Shown here: positions 17,859 to 25,934 of the stretch, piece by piece
Numbering within the stretch: the first letter of the stretch is position 1
Layout of the letters: the number at the start of each line of letters is the position of its first letter
Assembly: GCA_905233685.1 (NCBI GenBank)
Contig: CAJOEZ010000006.1
Location: forward strand, 79,369 to 143,368
Origin: an uncultured Bacteroidales bacterium
GTDB taxonomy: Bacteria > Bacteroidota > Bacteroidia > Bacteroidales > F082
Direction: 5' to 3'
DNA length: 64,000 nt
Translations under genes and position numbers: made by a program
Notes under the pieces: generated by a model
Databases searched by the model: none
What the model was told of the DNA's origin: nothing
The model's input: the letters and a program-made list of their open reading frames with translations, nothing else

Positions 17859-19019
17859 TTAGTGTTTAATTAATAATACATCGTTAGGACCGCAGGGCAT
17901 ATATATGATATTACTTTCAAAGTCGACTATTGGAGATGTAACATTATATGCAACTCTTTGTTGTTGCAATGGAATGTTAATTTCAAAGAAGCCGTTGGAG
18001 TCTGTTAGTCCACGAACTATTTCGCGGTAATCATGATTCTCGTCTTGGTCGGAAATGATGATTTCACAATTTGGAACAAGTGATTCGTTTTCGGTGTCCC
18101 ATAGACTGAAACAAATGCGGCCGTAAATTTCAGGATTTCGTTTGATATTGAGCGATGTTGTCTCGGAAAGCGGCATGATAGTGTCTATGTCAAAAAAGCT
18201 TTTGAATGAGACCTTGATGCCTACATCTTGACCAAGTCGATGGCGTGGGATTCTTTTAAAAAATGCTTTTCCCCTTTGTAGGCAGATAGTGTCAGTTAAG
18301 ACTTCACTATCAAGGTATAAAGTGACTACACCATCATCAGAAGGCAAGTTCTTGTTTTCAGTAATGTCATTTACCTTAATTTCAGCCGTTATTGGGACAA
18401 ATTGTCTAATAGTGTAAGTCCATATGGTAACCATAGCCAAACCTCCTAATGTCCAAACTGAAGTTTTTCTGACCAGCATTCGCTTGTGCCGCTGCCAAAT
18501 GGTGTCGAACTCGACATTGAGCAGTTTAGAGATGAGCTGTACATAGGCCCGTTCTTTGTTGAGCCACGGCTGGCGGTAAATCTTCTCATGAATATTGGCT
18601 CCAAGGATTTCGGGCAATCCGAGTTGATCAATGACTGGGTTGAAACATTCCGTGTCGGGATTGCCACTGTGGGGCGTGCCTTCCACGATGAAGAAATGGA
18701 TGTTTTTAGTGCGTCCGAGGCTATGGAAAAACTCGATTTCCTTGCCCACCCATTCGGATTGCGCCGAGTTGGGCGAACAGATGACGATAAGGTTTTTCGA
18801 GGCTCTCAGCCTTTCCTGCAATTCTTCGGTAAGCCCGCCTGGCTGAATATCGGTTGGGGCAAAAAACACGGGCTTGATGGGCGTCCGTTTCCATCCATGC
18901 TCACTACACAATGTGGCGGGCATCCGGTAATGTTCCAGCTTCTTTTGCAGCTTCTTACCCCAAGCAGTGTCCTTCGAGCTGTAGCTGATGAAGGCGAAGT
19001 ATTTAAAGGAGTTAGTCAT
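17859..19019 (-). CDS. TIR-TM-ectodomain membrane protein
   Basis: 386 residues. The N-terminal TIR domain (5-165) has KYFAFISYSSKD, FAPTDIQPG and the motif SEWVGKEIEFF, in which E94 fits the NADase catalytic glutamate. The basic stretch RHKRMLVRK precedes one membrane segment (about 187-206). The remaining ~180 residues are beta-rich with two Ig-like or carboxypeptidase-regulatory-like segments (GVVTLYLDSEVLTDTI; GLTDSNGFFEINIPL). Topology predicts a cytosolic TIR and a periplasmic sensor. It is a close paralogue of the TIR protein at 35100-36236. Its ATG overlaps the stop of the upstream TPR gene by 8 bp, implying translational coupling and a functional pair. Confidence 0.9.
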   Translation of the reverse strand: MTNSFKYFAFISYSSKDTAWGKKLQKKLEHYRMPATLCSEHGWKRTPIKPVFFAPTDIQPGGLTEELQERLRASKNLIVICSPNSAQSEWVGKEIEFFHSLGRTKNIHFFIVEGTPHSGNPDTECFNPVIDQLGLPEILGANIHEKIYRQPWLNKERAYVQLISKLLNVEFDTIWQRHKRMLVRKTSVWTLGGLAMVTIWTYTIRQFVPITAEIKVNDITENKNLPSDDGVVTLYLDSEVLTDTICLQRGKAFFKRIPRHRLGQDVGIKVSFKSFFDIDTIMPLSETTSLNIKRNPEIYGRICFSLWDTENESLVPNCEIIISDQDENHDYREIVRGLTDSNGFFEINIPLQQQRVAYNVTSPIVDFESNIIYMPCGPNDVLLIKH

Positions 19020-22000
19020 TTTCTTTAGGTTTTATTTTACTTTCGATTTCAGCTATTTTTTGTTTGGTCTTGAGGGTGCTTTGACCTTCAGCTCCAAATA
19101 ATTGTACTTTGATTTGATAAGATTTGTTGAAACATTCAAGAGCTTTTTCGTAATTGACCAGTTTGTTGTATGTGTTTCCAAGGTTTTCGTATTCTATGGC
19201 AACCTCGGAATGGTTTTCTCCATAAATGGATTTCTTAATGCTCAAGGATTTTCTAAATGATTCCAAAGCATCCTCGTAATTGTCCAACCTGTAATAAGCT
19301 ATTCCAATTTTGTTGTACCTTAATGCAACGTCGGTATGGCTTTCTCCTAAATTGGTGATTTGGAGGGGAAGGGCTTTATTATAGTATTCTAAAGCCATGC
19401 CGTAGTTGCCTTGACTGCTATACGAATCTCCGACATTATTGTAATATGTGGCCATCTTGTAATGATTTTCTCCATAGACAGATTTGTATATTTCCAAAGC
19501 TTTCTTGAAAGATTCCAATGCCTTGTCGTAGTTTTTCATCCTATAATATATTATTCCAATTTTGTTATGTATAAAAGCGACATCAATATGATTTTCGCCT
19601 AAATTGGCAGTCTTAATCAGAAGTGTTTTGCTGTAGTATTCCAAAGCCTTTTCGTAATTGCCTTGTCTTAAGAATGTTTCTGCCACATTGCTATATGCGA
19701 TGCCGATATCGGAATGATTCTCGTCGTATAAGGATTTGTATATTTCCAAGGCTTTGATAAAAGGCTCTAATGCTTGGTCGTTTTTTCCCAAATTCAAGTA
19801 TGCTATTCCAATCTTGTTATACCTTAGAGCGACATCAACATGGTTTTCACCTAAGTTGGCAATCTCAATAGGTAGTGCTTTATTATGGTATTCCAAAGCT
19901 TTATTGTAGTCGTTAAGGTTTTCATATACAGATGCGATGTTGTCGTATTCGAAAGCAACATGGGGATGAATCGTATCTAATACGGATTTGTAAATTAATA
20001 AAGCTTTATTATAAAACTTTAATGCGTTTTCGTTATTGTTCTGATGGTAATATACAGAGCCAATATTGTTATAACTTAGAGCAACAGCCGTATGGTTTTC
20101 TCCAAAAAAGGATAGTTGGATAGACAAGGCTTTGTTGAAATAGAAGAGTGCTTGGTCATAATTACATTGCTTCAAATAAATGTTTCCGATATTATTGTAT
20201 GCTAAAGCAACAGCGCTGTGTTGCTCTCCGAAAGAGATTTGGTCGATTTTTAATGCTTTGTCATAATACTCCAACGCTGAGTCATAGTTGCCTTGTTCGA
20301 AATAAATCTTCCCAATATTGTTATATGTAGTAGCGACATCGGGGTGATTCTCTCCAAGGTTGGCAGTTTTGATATTTAGAGCTTTATTGTTGTATTCCTG
20401 AGCTTTTTCATATAGCCCTTGATTTTCGTAAACTAATGCGATGTTGTTGTATGCTTTCGCGACATTTGGGTGGTATTCTCCAAGAGTTAAGTTCCAAATC
20501 TTCGCTGCTTTTTCACAATACTCCAATGCTTTTTCATAATCTCCATTACTTAAGTAAGTTGACCCAATATTGTTGTAGCTTAAGCCAATGCTAGAATGTT
20601 TCTCGCCATAAATGTTTTTTTGTATTTCTAATGCTTTGTTATAATAATACAAAGCTTTGTCATAATCGTTTAGTTGACTATAAACTGTTCCAATATTACT
20701 GAGTGTGGTAGCAGTCATTGGGTGGTTTTCTCCTACACTTGATTTCAAAGTACCTAAAGCTTTATTATAGTTTTTAAGAGCTTCCTCATAATTATCTATT
20801 GCACTATAGATTGCTCCAATGTTATTATATTCGAATGCTACTTTAGGATAGCTTTCTCCTAAATCAGCTATTAGCGAGGGTAGGGAATTGTTGTAGATCT
20901 GTAAAGCCCTTTCATAATCACCTTGATGGCAATACGCTGCTCCGATATTGTTATCAATGAGATGGATTAAAGGTTTGTTGACTTGTTCTTTACCATAACA
21001 AGCGTTTTGAGCCATGTTGAAGAACTCAAGAGCTTTTACATAGTCTCCAAGGTGCAAGTAAATCATCCCAATATTGTTGTAACTGTATGCAATGGTGGAA
21101 TGGTCTTCCCCGAAAATGGATTTTATCATTCTCAAAGATTCTTCCAAATTCTCCATGGCTTTATCATAATTGCCTGTATAAATGAGCGTTATTCCAATAT
21201 TGTTGCGACATAGGGCTGCCCACTCGCTATTTTCCCCATATTGGGAAAGTGCTTGTTTCAATGCTTCTTGATAATAGTTTAAGGATTTCGAATAGTCGGC
21301 GAGATAATCGCAGATAAACATACCCGCCTCATATCGCCACTGTACATTGGTGGTGTCCAATCTTGCCCTCAATTCCAAATAATGAGCTGCAGAATCATTT
21401 TGATATTGCGCCGCAAAGGTCTCGTAATAGCTGTAGCAACGTCTGGCCAGTTCCTCCTTGTCAACGGCATGAACCGCCTTTGCTTTGCCTAATTGTTCTT
21501 CCTGTTCTTGGATGGCTTGTTCTTCACGCAGGTATTCCTTCACTTGCTCGTTAGGGTTACCACGGCTTTTCAAAAGCGAGTCGGCTTTCACCAATTCGCC
21601 GTTCTCAATGCAATAGGAAACTTGTCGGTAAAACTCGTCCAATTGGTCGTAGTCCAATTCGGAATAGCGTTTCGCCATGTCGGAGATCAGCTTTTCGTTG
21701 TTTTCCTGGTCTTGGTAGAGTTTCTGTAACGACTGTCGGTATTCTTCATCAGAGATTTTCCGCTGTTCTTTCAAAGCTTCAATCTCGTCCTCTCGTTCAT
21801 GAAGCTGTTTTTCAAGGTTCCTTCTTATTTTTCGTTCAGCTACCAACTTGTCTTGCTCCTGCTTTTCTGGTGTCTCCATCACCAAATAAATAGGGTTTGA
21901 GGAGTGTTTGTAAGTCCTCGGGCAGGCATCCATATCCACCAATTGGTAGCCTTTCTTTCTTACCGAATCGAGGTGGAATTGTGTTTCAGGCATGGGAAAA

Positions 22001-22197
22001 GAAAAGGCGCCATCGTCGGTTTTTACTAATACGGTGGTTCGCCCTCGTATGGAAACAGTAGCTCCTTTCAATCCTTGGCCAGGCACGTGTTTGCCGTCCA
22101 CCATACGGCCTTTGGTCTTCACATAGCCTTGCTGGGTCTGGGCGAAACTCATTGTTGCAATGAGCAAAACCAATAATAAACACAACAACTTTTTCAA
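19012..22197 (-). CDS. Exported beta-domain/coiled-coil protein with about 18 kinesin-light-chain-type TPRs
   Basis: 1061 residues, the longest of five paralogues here. It has a signal peptide (LLCLLLVLLIATMSFAQ) and then a carboxypeptidase-regulatory-like beta domain (about 20-115; GYVKTKGRMVDG, GATVSIRGRTTVLVKTDDG). A charged coiled coil follows (115-250), then about 18 TPRs of 42 residues with the YNNIGxxY...GxYEKALEYYNKAL...GENHPxVA pattern. The final third shows an 84-residue, two-TPR higher-order repeat. Export to the periplasm is predicted. TPR arrays bind proteins or peptides, so a recognition role is likely. It starts the second transcription unit and is coupled to the following TIR gene. 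Confidence 0.9.
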   Translation of the reverse strand: MKKLLCLLLVLLIATMSFAQTQQGYVKTKGRMVDGKHVPGQGLKGATVSIRGRTTVLVKTDDGAFSFPMPETQFHLDSVRKKGYQLVDMDACPRTYKHSSNPIYLVMETPEKQEQDKLVAERKIRRNLEKQLHEREDEIEALKEQRKISDEEYRQSLQKLYQDQENNEKLISDMAKRYSELDYDQLDEFYRQVSYCIENGELVKADSLLKSRGNPNEQVKEYLREEQAIQEQEEQLGKAKAVHAVDKEELARRCYSYYETFAAQYQNDSAAHYLELRARLDTTNVQWRYEAGMFICDYLADYSKSLNYYQEALKQALSQYGENSEWAALCRNNIGITLIYTGNYDKAMENLEESLRMIKSIFGEDHSTIAYSYNNIGMIYLHLGDYVKALEFFNMAQNACYGKEQVNKPLIHLIDNNIGAAYCHQGDYERALQIYNNSLPSLIADLGESYPKVAFEYNNIGAIYSAIDNYEEALKNYNKALGTLKSSVGENHPMTATTLSNIGTVYSQLNDYDKALYYYNKALEIQKNIYGEKHSSIGLSYNNIGSTYLSNGDYEKALEYCEKAAKIWNLTLGEYHPNVAKAYNNIALVYENQGLYEKAQEYNNKALNIKTANLGENHPDVATTYNNIGKIYFEQGNYDSALEYYDKALKIDQISFGEQHSAVALAYNNIGNIYLKQCNYDQALFYFNKALSIQLSFFGENHTAVALSYNNIGSVYYHQNNNENALKFYNKALLIYKSVLDTIHPHVAFEYDNIASVYENLNDYNKALEYHNKALPIEIANLGENHVDVALRYNKIGIAYLNLGKNDQALEPFIKALEIYKSLYDENHSDIGIAYSNVAETFLRQGNYEKALEYYSKTLLIKTANLGENHIDVAFIHNKIGIIYYRMKNYDKALESFKKALEIYKSVYGENHYKMATYYNNVGDSYSSQGNYGMALEYYNKALPLQITNLGESHTDVALRYNKIGIAYYRLDNYEDALESFRKSLSIKKSIYGENHSEVAIEYENLGNTYNKLVNYEKALECFNKSYQIKVQLFGAEGQSTLKTKQKIAEIESKIKPKEND

Positions 22198-22225
22198 GAC
22201 GAATAGTTCTTAATGATAGTGGCTG

Positions 22226-22233
22226 CAAAAATA
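22226..22233 (-). promoter_or_regulatory. -7 promoter of the downstream transcription unit
   Basis: Reverse-strand TATTTTTG matches TAnnTTTG about 29 bp before the TPR gene start at 22197. A T-rich stretch with TTG lies about 10-20 bp further upstream. Together with the terminator at 22263-22286 it divides the 30 kb cluster into two units. Confidence 0.6.
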
Positions 22234-22254
22234 ATAGAAAAAAAGGAAACAATC

Positions 22255-22286
22255 AAGAAAAACGGGCAGGCAAACATATCTGCCCG
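22255..22286 (-). terminator. Intrinsic terminator ending the upstream unit
   Basis: Inverted repeat cgggcag (22263-22269) / ctgcccg (22280-22286) with a 10-nt loop. On the minus strand the stem is followed by GTTTTTCTTG. It lies about 30 bp after the stop of the exported protein gene at 22317. Confidence 0.8.
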
Positions 22287-22316
22287 CCCATTAAGTGTAA
22301 GATGAAAAAGCTTGGG

Positions 22317-22994
22317 TTAGTTGGTGATTAATGAATAGTAGTTGCAAACGATCCCACGATTCTTGATTTTTACACAGAAATAACCAGTTCGTCTGGGGGT
22401 GAAGCTGCAAGTACAATGGTCAGAATAATTGGTGTCCGATGTAATCAGGTTGCCGTTTTCGTCAAAGATGTAAAGATCCAAGTCCGTGTCTCCGTCACCA
22501 CTAACGACAACATATGCAGCTTCCCCGCCACGGAATCTGATTCTCCAGATGTCTGTGGATTTGGCACGGACACGGGCATAGTGAGAAACTGGGCCTTCTG
22601 CTGCTCCGCGTGTTGTGCCTTTGCAGTCTTTGATGAGGGCAAGCAAGATCTTGTTCCCATCAGCGTAGGTTGTGGCATCGGCGAGCAGTTGTTCTTCGCT
22701 TAAAATGGGACGTTCGGTTTTGCTGATTCGGTCGGAAACAGGGGCGTCTTGGGTTTCGGTCTTCTCTCCGTCTAAAGCGGGTTGCACATTCAACTGCTGG
22801 TAAATTTGAACGGCTTGGATGAGAGGAAGGGCAGTTTGGGTTTCATAACCATACTTCACCAAATATCCAGCAAGAGCCAGTTGCTCGGCTTGACGTGGTA
22901 TTGTTTTGGCTTCTTCCGCAGCAGGATTGGTTTGTGCGAATGTGCTAGCACTGATGAGCAATGCAGCTCCAAATAATAATAACTTTTTAAACAT
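22317..22994 (-). CDS. Exported protein with C-terminal PPC-like domain
   Basis: 225 residues with a signal peptide (LLLFGAALLISASTFAQ). A helical middle part (EQLALAGYLVKYGYETQTALPLIQAVQIYQQL) looks like a single TPR-like hairpin. The C-terminal ~95 residues resemble a bacterial pre-peptidase C-terminal (PPC) beta-sandwich: DIWRIRFRGGEAAYVVVSGDGDTDLDLYIFD and YFCVKIKNRGIVCNYYSLI. The acidic DGDTDLDLY loop could bind calcium. It is a paralogue of the protein at 24027-24695. It closes the upstream unit just before a terminator. No catalytic residues are seen; a binding or scaffold role in the periplasm is likely. Confidence 0.8.
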   Translation of the reverse strand: MFKKLLLFGAALLISASTFAQTNPAAEEAKTIPRQAEQLALAGYLVKYGYETQTALPLIQAVQIYQQLNVQPALDGEKTETQDAPVSDRISKTERPILSEEQLLADATTYADGNKILLALIKDCKGTTRGAAEGPVSHYARVRAKSTDIWRIRFRGGEAAYVVVSGDGDTDLDLYIFDENGNLITSDTNYSDHCTCSFTPRRTGYFCVKIKNRGIVCNYYSLITN

Positions 22995-23034
22995 AATGAT
23001 ACATCTTGGGAATTATGTGATTAAATGATAATGA

Positions 23035-23082
23035 TTAAGTCGAACTCTTGGATAAGGCGAAGTATTTGAAGGGGCTATTCAT
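23035..23082 (-). pseudogene. Remnant of a TIR gene start
   Basis: A 15-codon frame reading MNSPFKYFALSKSST and then stop. It matches the first residues of the intact TIR proteins (MTNSFKYFAFISYSSKD and MTAPFKHFAFISYSSKD) and, like the pair at 19012-19019, its ATG overlaps the stop of a TPR reading frame. The body of the TIR gene is missing, so this is the scar of a deletion. Confidence 0.75.
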
Positions 23083-24006
23083 TTCCTTGTTCTTTTAGTT
23101 TGGTTTGGATTTCTTCAATACTCTTTTTTAGTTTAAATTTTCTTGCCACTCCGCATTAGTAGTATCCAAACTCGCCCTCAATTCTAAATAATGTGCTGCA
23201 GAATCATTTTGATATTGCGAAGCAAAAGTCTCGTAATAGCTGTAGCAACGTCTGGCCAGTTCCTCCTTGTCAGCGGCATGAACTGCTTTTGCTTTGCCTA
23301 ATTGTTCTTCTTGTTCTTGGATGACTTGCTCTTCCTGCAGGTGTTCCTTCACTTGCTCGTTAGGGTTGCCACGGATTCTCAAAAGCGAGTCGGCTTTCAC
23401 CAATTCGCCGTTCTCAATGCAATAGGAAACTTGTCGGTAAAACTCGTCCAATTGTTCATAGTCCAATTCGGAATAGCGTTTCGCCATGTCGGAAATTAGC
23501 TTCTCGTTGTTGTCCTGGTCGGCATAGATTTTCTGCATGGCTTTTTGGTATTCTTCCAAAGTGATTTTATGGGATTCCTTGAGGGCTTCCAACTCTTTCT
23601 CTCGTTGAAGGAGCTGGTTGGTGAGAGTGCGCCGGATTTTTTGTTGGGAATCTAATAGGTCCTGAAGCTGTTTTTCAGGTGTTTCCATTATGATATATAA
23701 TGGGTTAGAGGAATGTTTATAAGTCCTATAACAGGCATCCATATCCACCAATTGGTAACCTTTCTTTCTAACGGAATCGATGCGAAATTGCGGTTCAGGC
23801 ACGGGAAAGGAAAACGCACCGTCGTCAGTTTTTACTAACATGGTGGTTCGTCCTTGTATGGAAACAGTGGCTCCCTTTAAGCCTTGGCCAGGCACGTGTT
23901 TGCCGTCTATCATGCGGCCTTTGGTTTTTACATAGCCTTGCTGGGTTTGGGCAAAACTCACCATGGCAACAAGTGAGCAGACGAATAATAGCAGTCCTTT
24001 CTTCAT
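23075..24006 (-). pseudogene. Collapsed TPR-protein gene, N-terminal half only
   Basis: From the Met of MKKGLLLFVCSL this frame is open for 292 codons and stops at 23128. It encodes the signal peptide, beta domain and coiled coil of the TPR family, then breaks off after SLDTTNAEW. Directly downstream, one base out of frame, a tail reading KSIEEIQTKLKEQGNE and stop (23075-23077) matches the C-terminal end of the intact paralogues (for example SEIQSKLKEQEN). The whole TPR array has therefore been deleted with a frameshift at the junction. A truncated exported protein may still be made, keeping the beta and coiled-coil domains without repeats. Confidence 0.85.
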
Positions 24007-24026
24007 AATTAACATGATTCAAATGG

Positions 24027-24695
24027 TTAATATACCGTCAAACTATAGTTATTAGTCACAGAGCCTCGGTTCACAATCTTGACAACGATGGTGGAGAGTT
24101 CTTCAAAGACGGTCAGGCCGCATTGGTCGCTGGCGGAAGTGTTTTTGTCAATCTCGCGGCCTTCCAGGTCGTAGAGATAGAGGTCGAGGTCGGAGCTGCC
24201 GTCACCGCTCAGGTGGACGAAGGAGTGCTTGCCTCCGCTGAGGGGCACCGTCCATATATGCGTTTTATGCGGAGCGATGTAGTCGTAATGGGAGTAAAAG
24301 GTCTTCATAGGCTTTCGGCTCGTTTTTCGGCAGCCGTTAATCAGGCTTGTCAATGCCGGGTCGCCTTTGGCGAATTGGGTGGCATCGGCCAGCAATTGTT
24401 CTTGGGTGCGGGCGGGATGATTGGCTATGGTTTCTTCCTCCTCGCCTTCGCCTTCAATAACGGGTTTCAAGCCGTCCGTGGCAGGTTGCAGGTTTAGCTC
24501 CTGGTAGATTTTCACCGCCTGGATGAGTGGCAGGGCATCCTCTGTCTCGTAGCCATAGTTCACCAAAAGACCCGCTAAAGTGAGCCTTTCCATGATTTTT
24601 GAGGTCGTTTCATCCTTCGCCGCAGGGATGGTGTCTTGCGCGAAAGAGTTTGCGCTGATGAGCAAGAATGCTCCTAAAATGATTCTTTTGAACAT
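24027..24695 (-). CDS. Exported protein with C-terminal PPC-like domain (paralogue)
   Basis: 222 residues, paralogous throughout to the protein at 22317-22994. It has a signal peptide (IILGAFLLISANSFAQ), a helical hairpin (ERLTLAGLLVNYGYETEDALPLIQAVKIYQEL), a variable acidic linker (EGEGEEEE) and a C-terminal PPC-like beta domain with VHLSGDGSSDLDLYLYD and VVKIVNRGSVTNNYSLTVY. Strong conservation of the acidic loop suggests a metal or ligand site. It is followed after 20 bp by the collapsed TPR gene, while its paralogue follows the collapsed TIR remnant. The pair thus brackets a degraded module, suggesting a duplicated block. Function unknown. Confidence 0.8.
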   Translation of the reverse strand: MFKRIILGAFLLISANSFAQDTIPAAKDETTSKIMERLTLAGLLVNYGYETEDALPLIQAVKIYQELNLQPATDGLKPVIEGEGEEEETIANHPARTQEQLLADATQFAKGDPALTSLINGCRKTSRKPMKTFYSHYDYIAPHKTHIWTVPLSGGKHSFVHLSGDGSSDLDLYLYDLEGREIDKNTSASDQCGLTVFEELSTIVVKIVNRGSVTNNYSLTVY

Positions 24696-24707
24696 GCTAT
24701 TGAGATT

Positions 24708-25334
24708 TTAATATTTCCTCGAATTATGATTAATAATCACCACAGGTATGTCCTCGTTGCCACGGTTGGTGATGACGAGGCGGATGGTGTCGCTTTTGAT
24801 GACGTTGGCGTTGATGCTCAGCACAATGTCGCCATTGTCAATGCTGGTTTCTCCAACAGGCTTGTCGTTAAGATAGGCTTTCACTTCCAATTGCGCTGTT
24901 TTGGGATTATAGGGCATGACAACAAAAGTCTGTCGCCCTTCGCGGTAACTCAACTCATAGCTGACACTGCATTGCCTCTTGATGCCACGCTCGGTCAGCG
25001 AGTAGTTGTAATGCGGGTCATTGCCATTCAGGAAATCGCCGCGCACCATTTTTTTGTCATAGTTGTTGCATCGGTTGAGGATGGCGTTGAGCTTGAACTG
25101 GTTATTGCCAAGCAGCCAACACTCGTTTTCGTCTCTGGCTACTTCGTCCATGGTAGTCCAAAGGCTGTCGTGACCAAAGGCATCAAGGGCTTTGTTCCAT
25201 GTTTTTTCATCGGCGTTTCGAAGGGTGGCGACGGTCTTGGTCAGTTTTTGTAGTTCGGGGTCAGTTTTTGTTTGTGTAAAGGCTTGTCCGAACAGGATAA
25301 CATTGATGATGAGTAAAAGAAATGCTTTTTTCAT
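24708..25334 (-). CDS. Exported protein of unknown function
   Basis: 208 residues with a signal peptide (AFLLLIINVILFGQAFTQ). The middle is helical (ATLRNADEKTWNKALDAFG) with a WLLGNNQFKLNAILNRCNNYDK segment. The C-terminus is beta-rich (RQTFVVMPYNPKTAQLEVKAYLNDKPVGETS...DTIRLVITNRGNEDIPVVIINH) and resembles the final strands of the neighbouring PPC-like proteins. I do not recognise a family. Its stop lies 12 bp from the PPC-like gene and its start overlaps the kinase-like gene by 4 bp, so it belongs to the same operon and is predicted to act in the periplasm. Confidence 0.7.
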   Translation of the reverse strand: MKKAFLLLIINVILFGQAFTQTKTDPELQKLTKTVATLRNADEKTWNKALDAFGHDSLWTTMDEVARDENECWLLGNNQFKLNAILNRCNNYDKKMVRGDFLNGNDPHYNYSLTERGIKRQCSVSYELSYREGRQTFVVMPYNPKTAQLEVKAYLNDKPVGETSIDNGDIVLSINANVIKSDTIRLVITNRGNEDIPVVIINHNSRKY

Positions 25335-25933
25335 AATGATTTGTCTTTGTATGGATTAGACATCGGTTTTTGCATGATTTCCGGCCAGAAGGCAAGGTCT
25401 TGCCTTGCGAGGTCGGTTTCGGTTTGGGAAACTTTTCCCATGGTTTTGAATTTTGGGCCTTTTCGGATTTCGTCCATGCAACGCTGGTATTGTTGCAATG
25501 CTTTGTCGTGGACTTGCTGTAGGGTAGGCCGTCGGGTGGGATGAAATTGGAGGCATTGTTGTACGAGTTCGCTCAGTTCAGGCCATTCGCTGCGCATATA
25601 GGGCAGTTTGGAACTTGCCTTTTGGCCTTTTCCTCCCTTGCCGTTCATCACTTGACAGCCCATGATTACGAAAAACACAGTAGCGCAAAGTGACCAAGTT
25701 GTTCCCGCTTCATTGAGTTGGTTTTCAATTGTTTCTGGTGCATTAAAGTCATCATGATTAGCTGTTGTTGTTGCCAATGAGAAATGCCCGTTGTCATCGA
25801 TTTCAATGCAGTACGGGTCGATGGAGCGCAATCCTTTTTGGATAAGGGTCTCGCTTACTTCCTTGAGGATTTGCCATGCCATCATTTCGTTGCAATGGCC
25901 TGCCAATTCTGAAACATAAATCTTTTCTTCCAT
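25331..25933 (-). CDS. Kinase-like C-lobe protein lacking catalytic motifs
   Basis: 200 residues, no signal. The order of segments resembles a protein kinase C-lobe: ILKEVSETLIQKGLRSIDP stands where a kinase has a helix and HRDxKPxN, IEIDDNGHFSLATTT where DFG is expected, TTWSLCATVFFVIMG for the F-helix DVWSLG, and SELVQQCLQFHPTRRPTLQQV for the terminal cLxxdPxxRPs motif. The HRD, catalytic Asp and DFG are all absent, and there is no N-lobe with a Gly loop. This looks like a pseudokinase fragment, probably a binding or scaffold module. It lies 1 bp from the FHA-trypsin gene; FHA domains bind phosphothreonine, so the pair may derive from a Ser/Thr kinase pathway. Confidence 0.65.
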   Translation of the reverse strand: MEEKIYVSELAGHCNEMMAWQILKEVSETLIQKGLRSIDPYCIEIDDNGHFSLATTTANHDDFNAPETIENQLNEAGTTWSLCATVFFVIMGCQVMNGKGGKGQKASSKLPYMRSEWPELSELVQQCLQFHPTRRPTLQQVHDKALQQYQRCMDEIRKGPKFKTMGKVSQTETDLARQDLAFWPEIMQKPMSNPYKDKSL

Positions 25934-25934
25934 G

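Noticed and set aside
19012..21330. Tandem repeats that might be a non-coding satellite
   Set aside because: The 126-bp period is in frame and encodes 42-residue TPRs.
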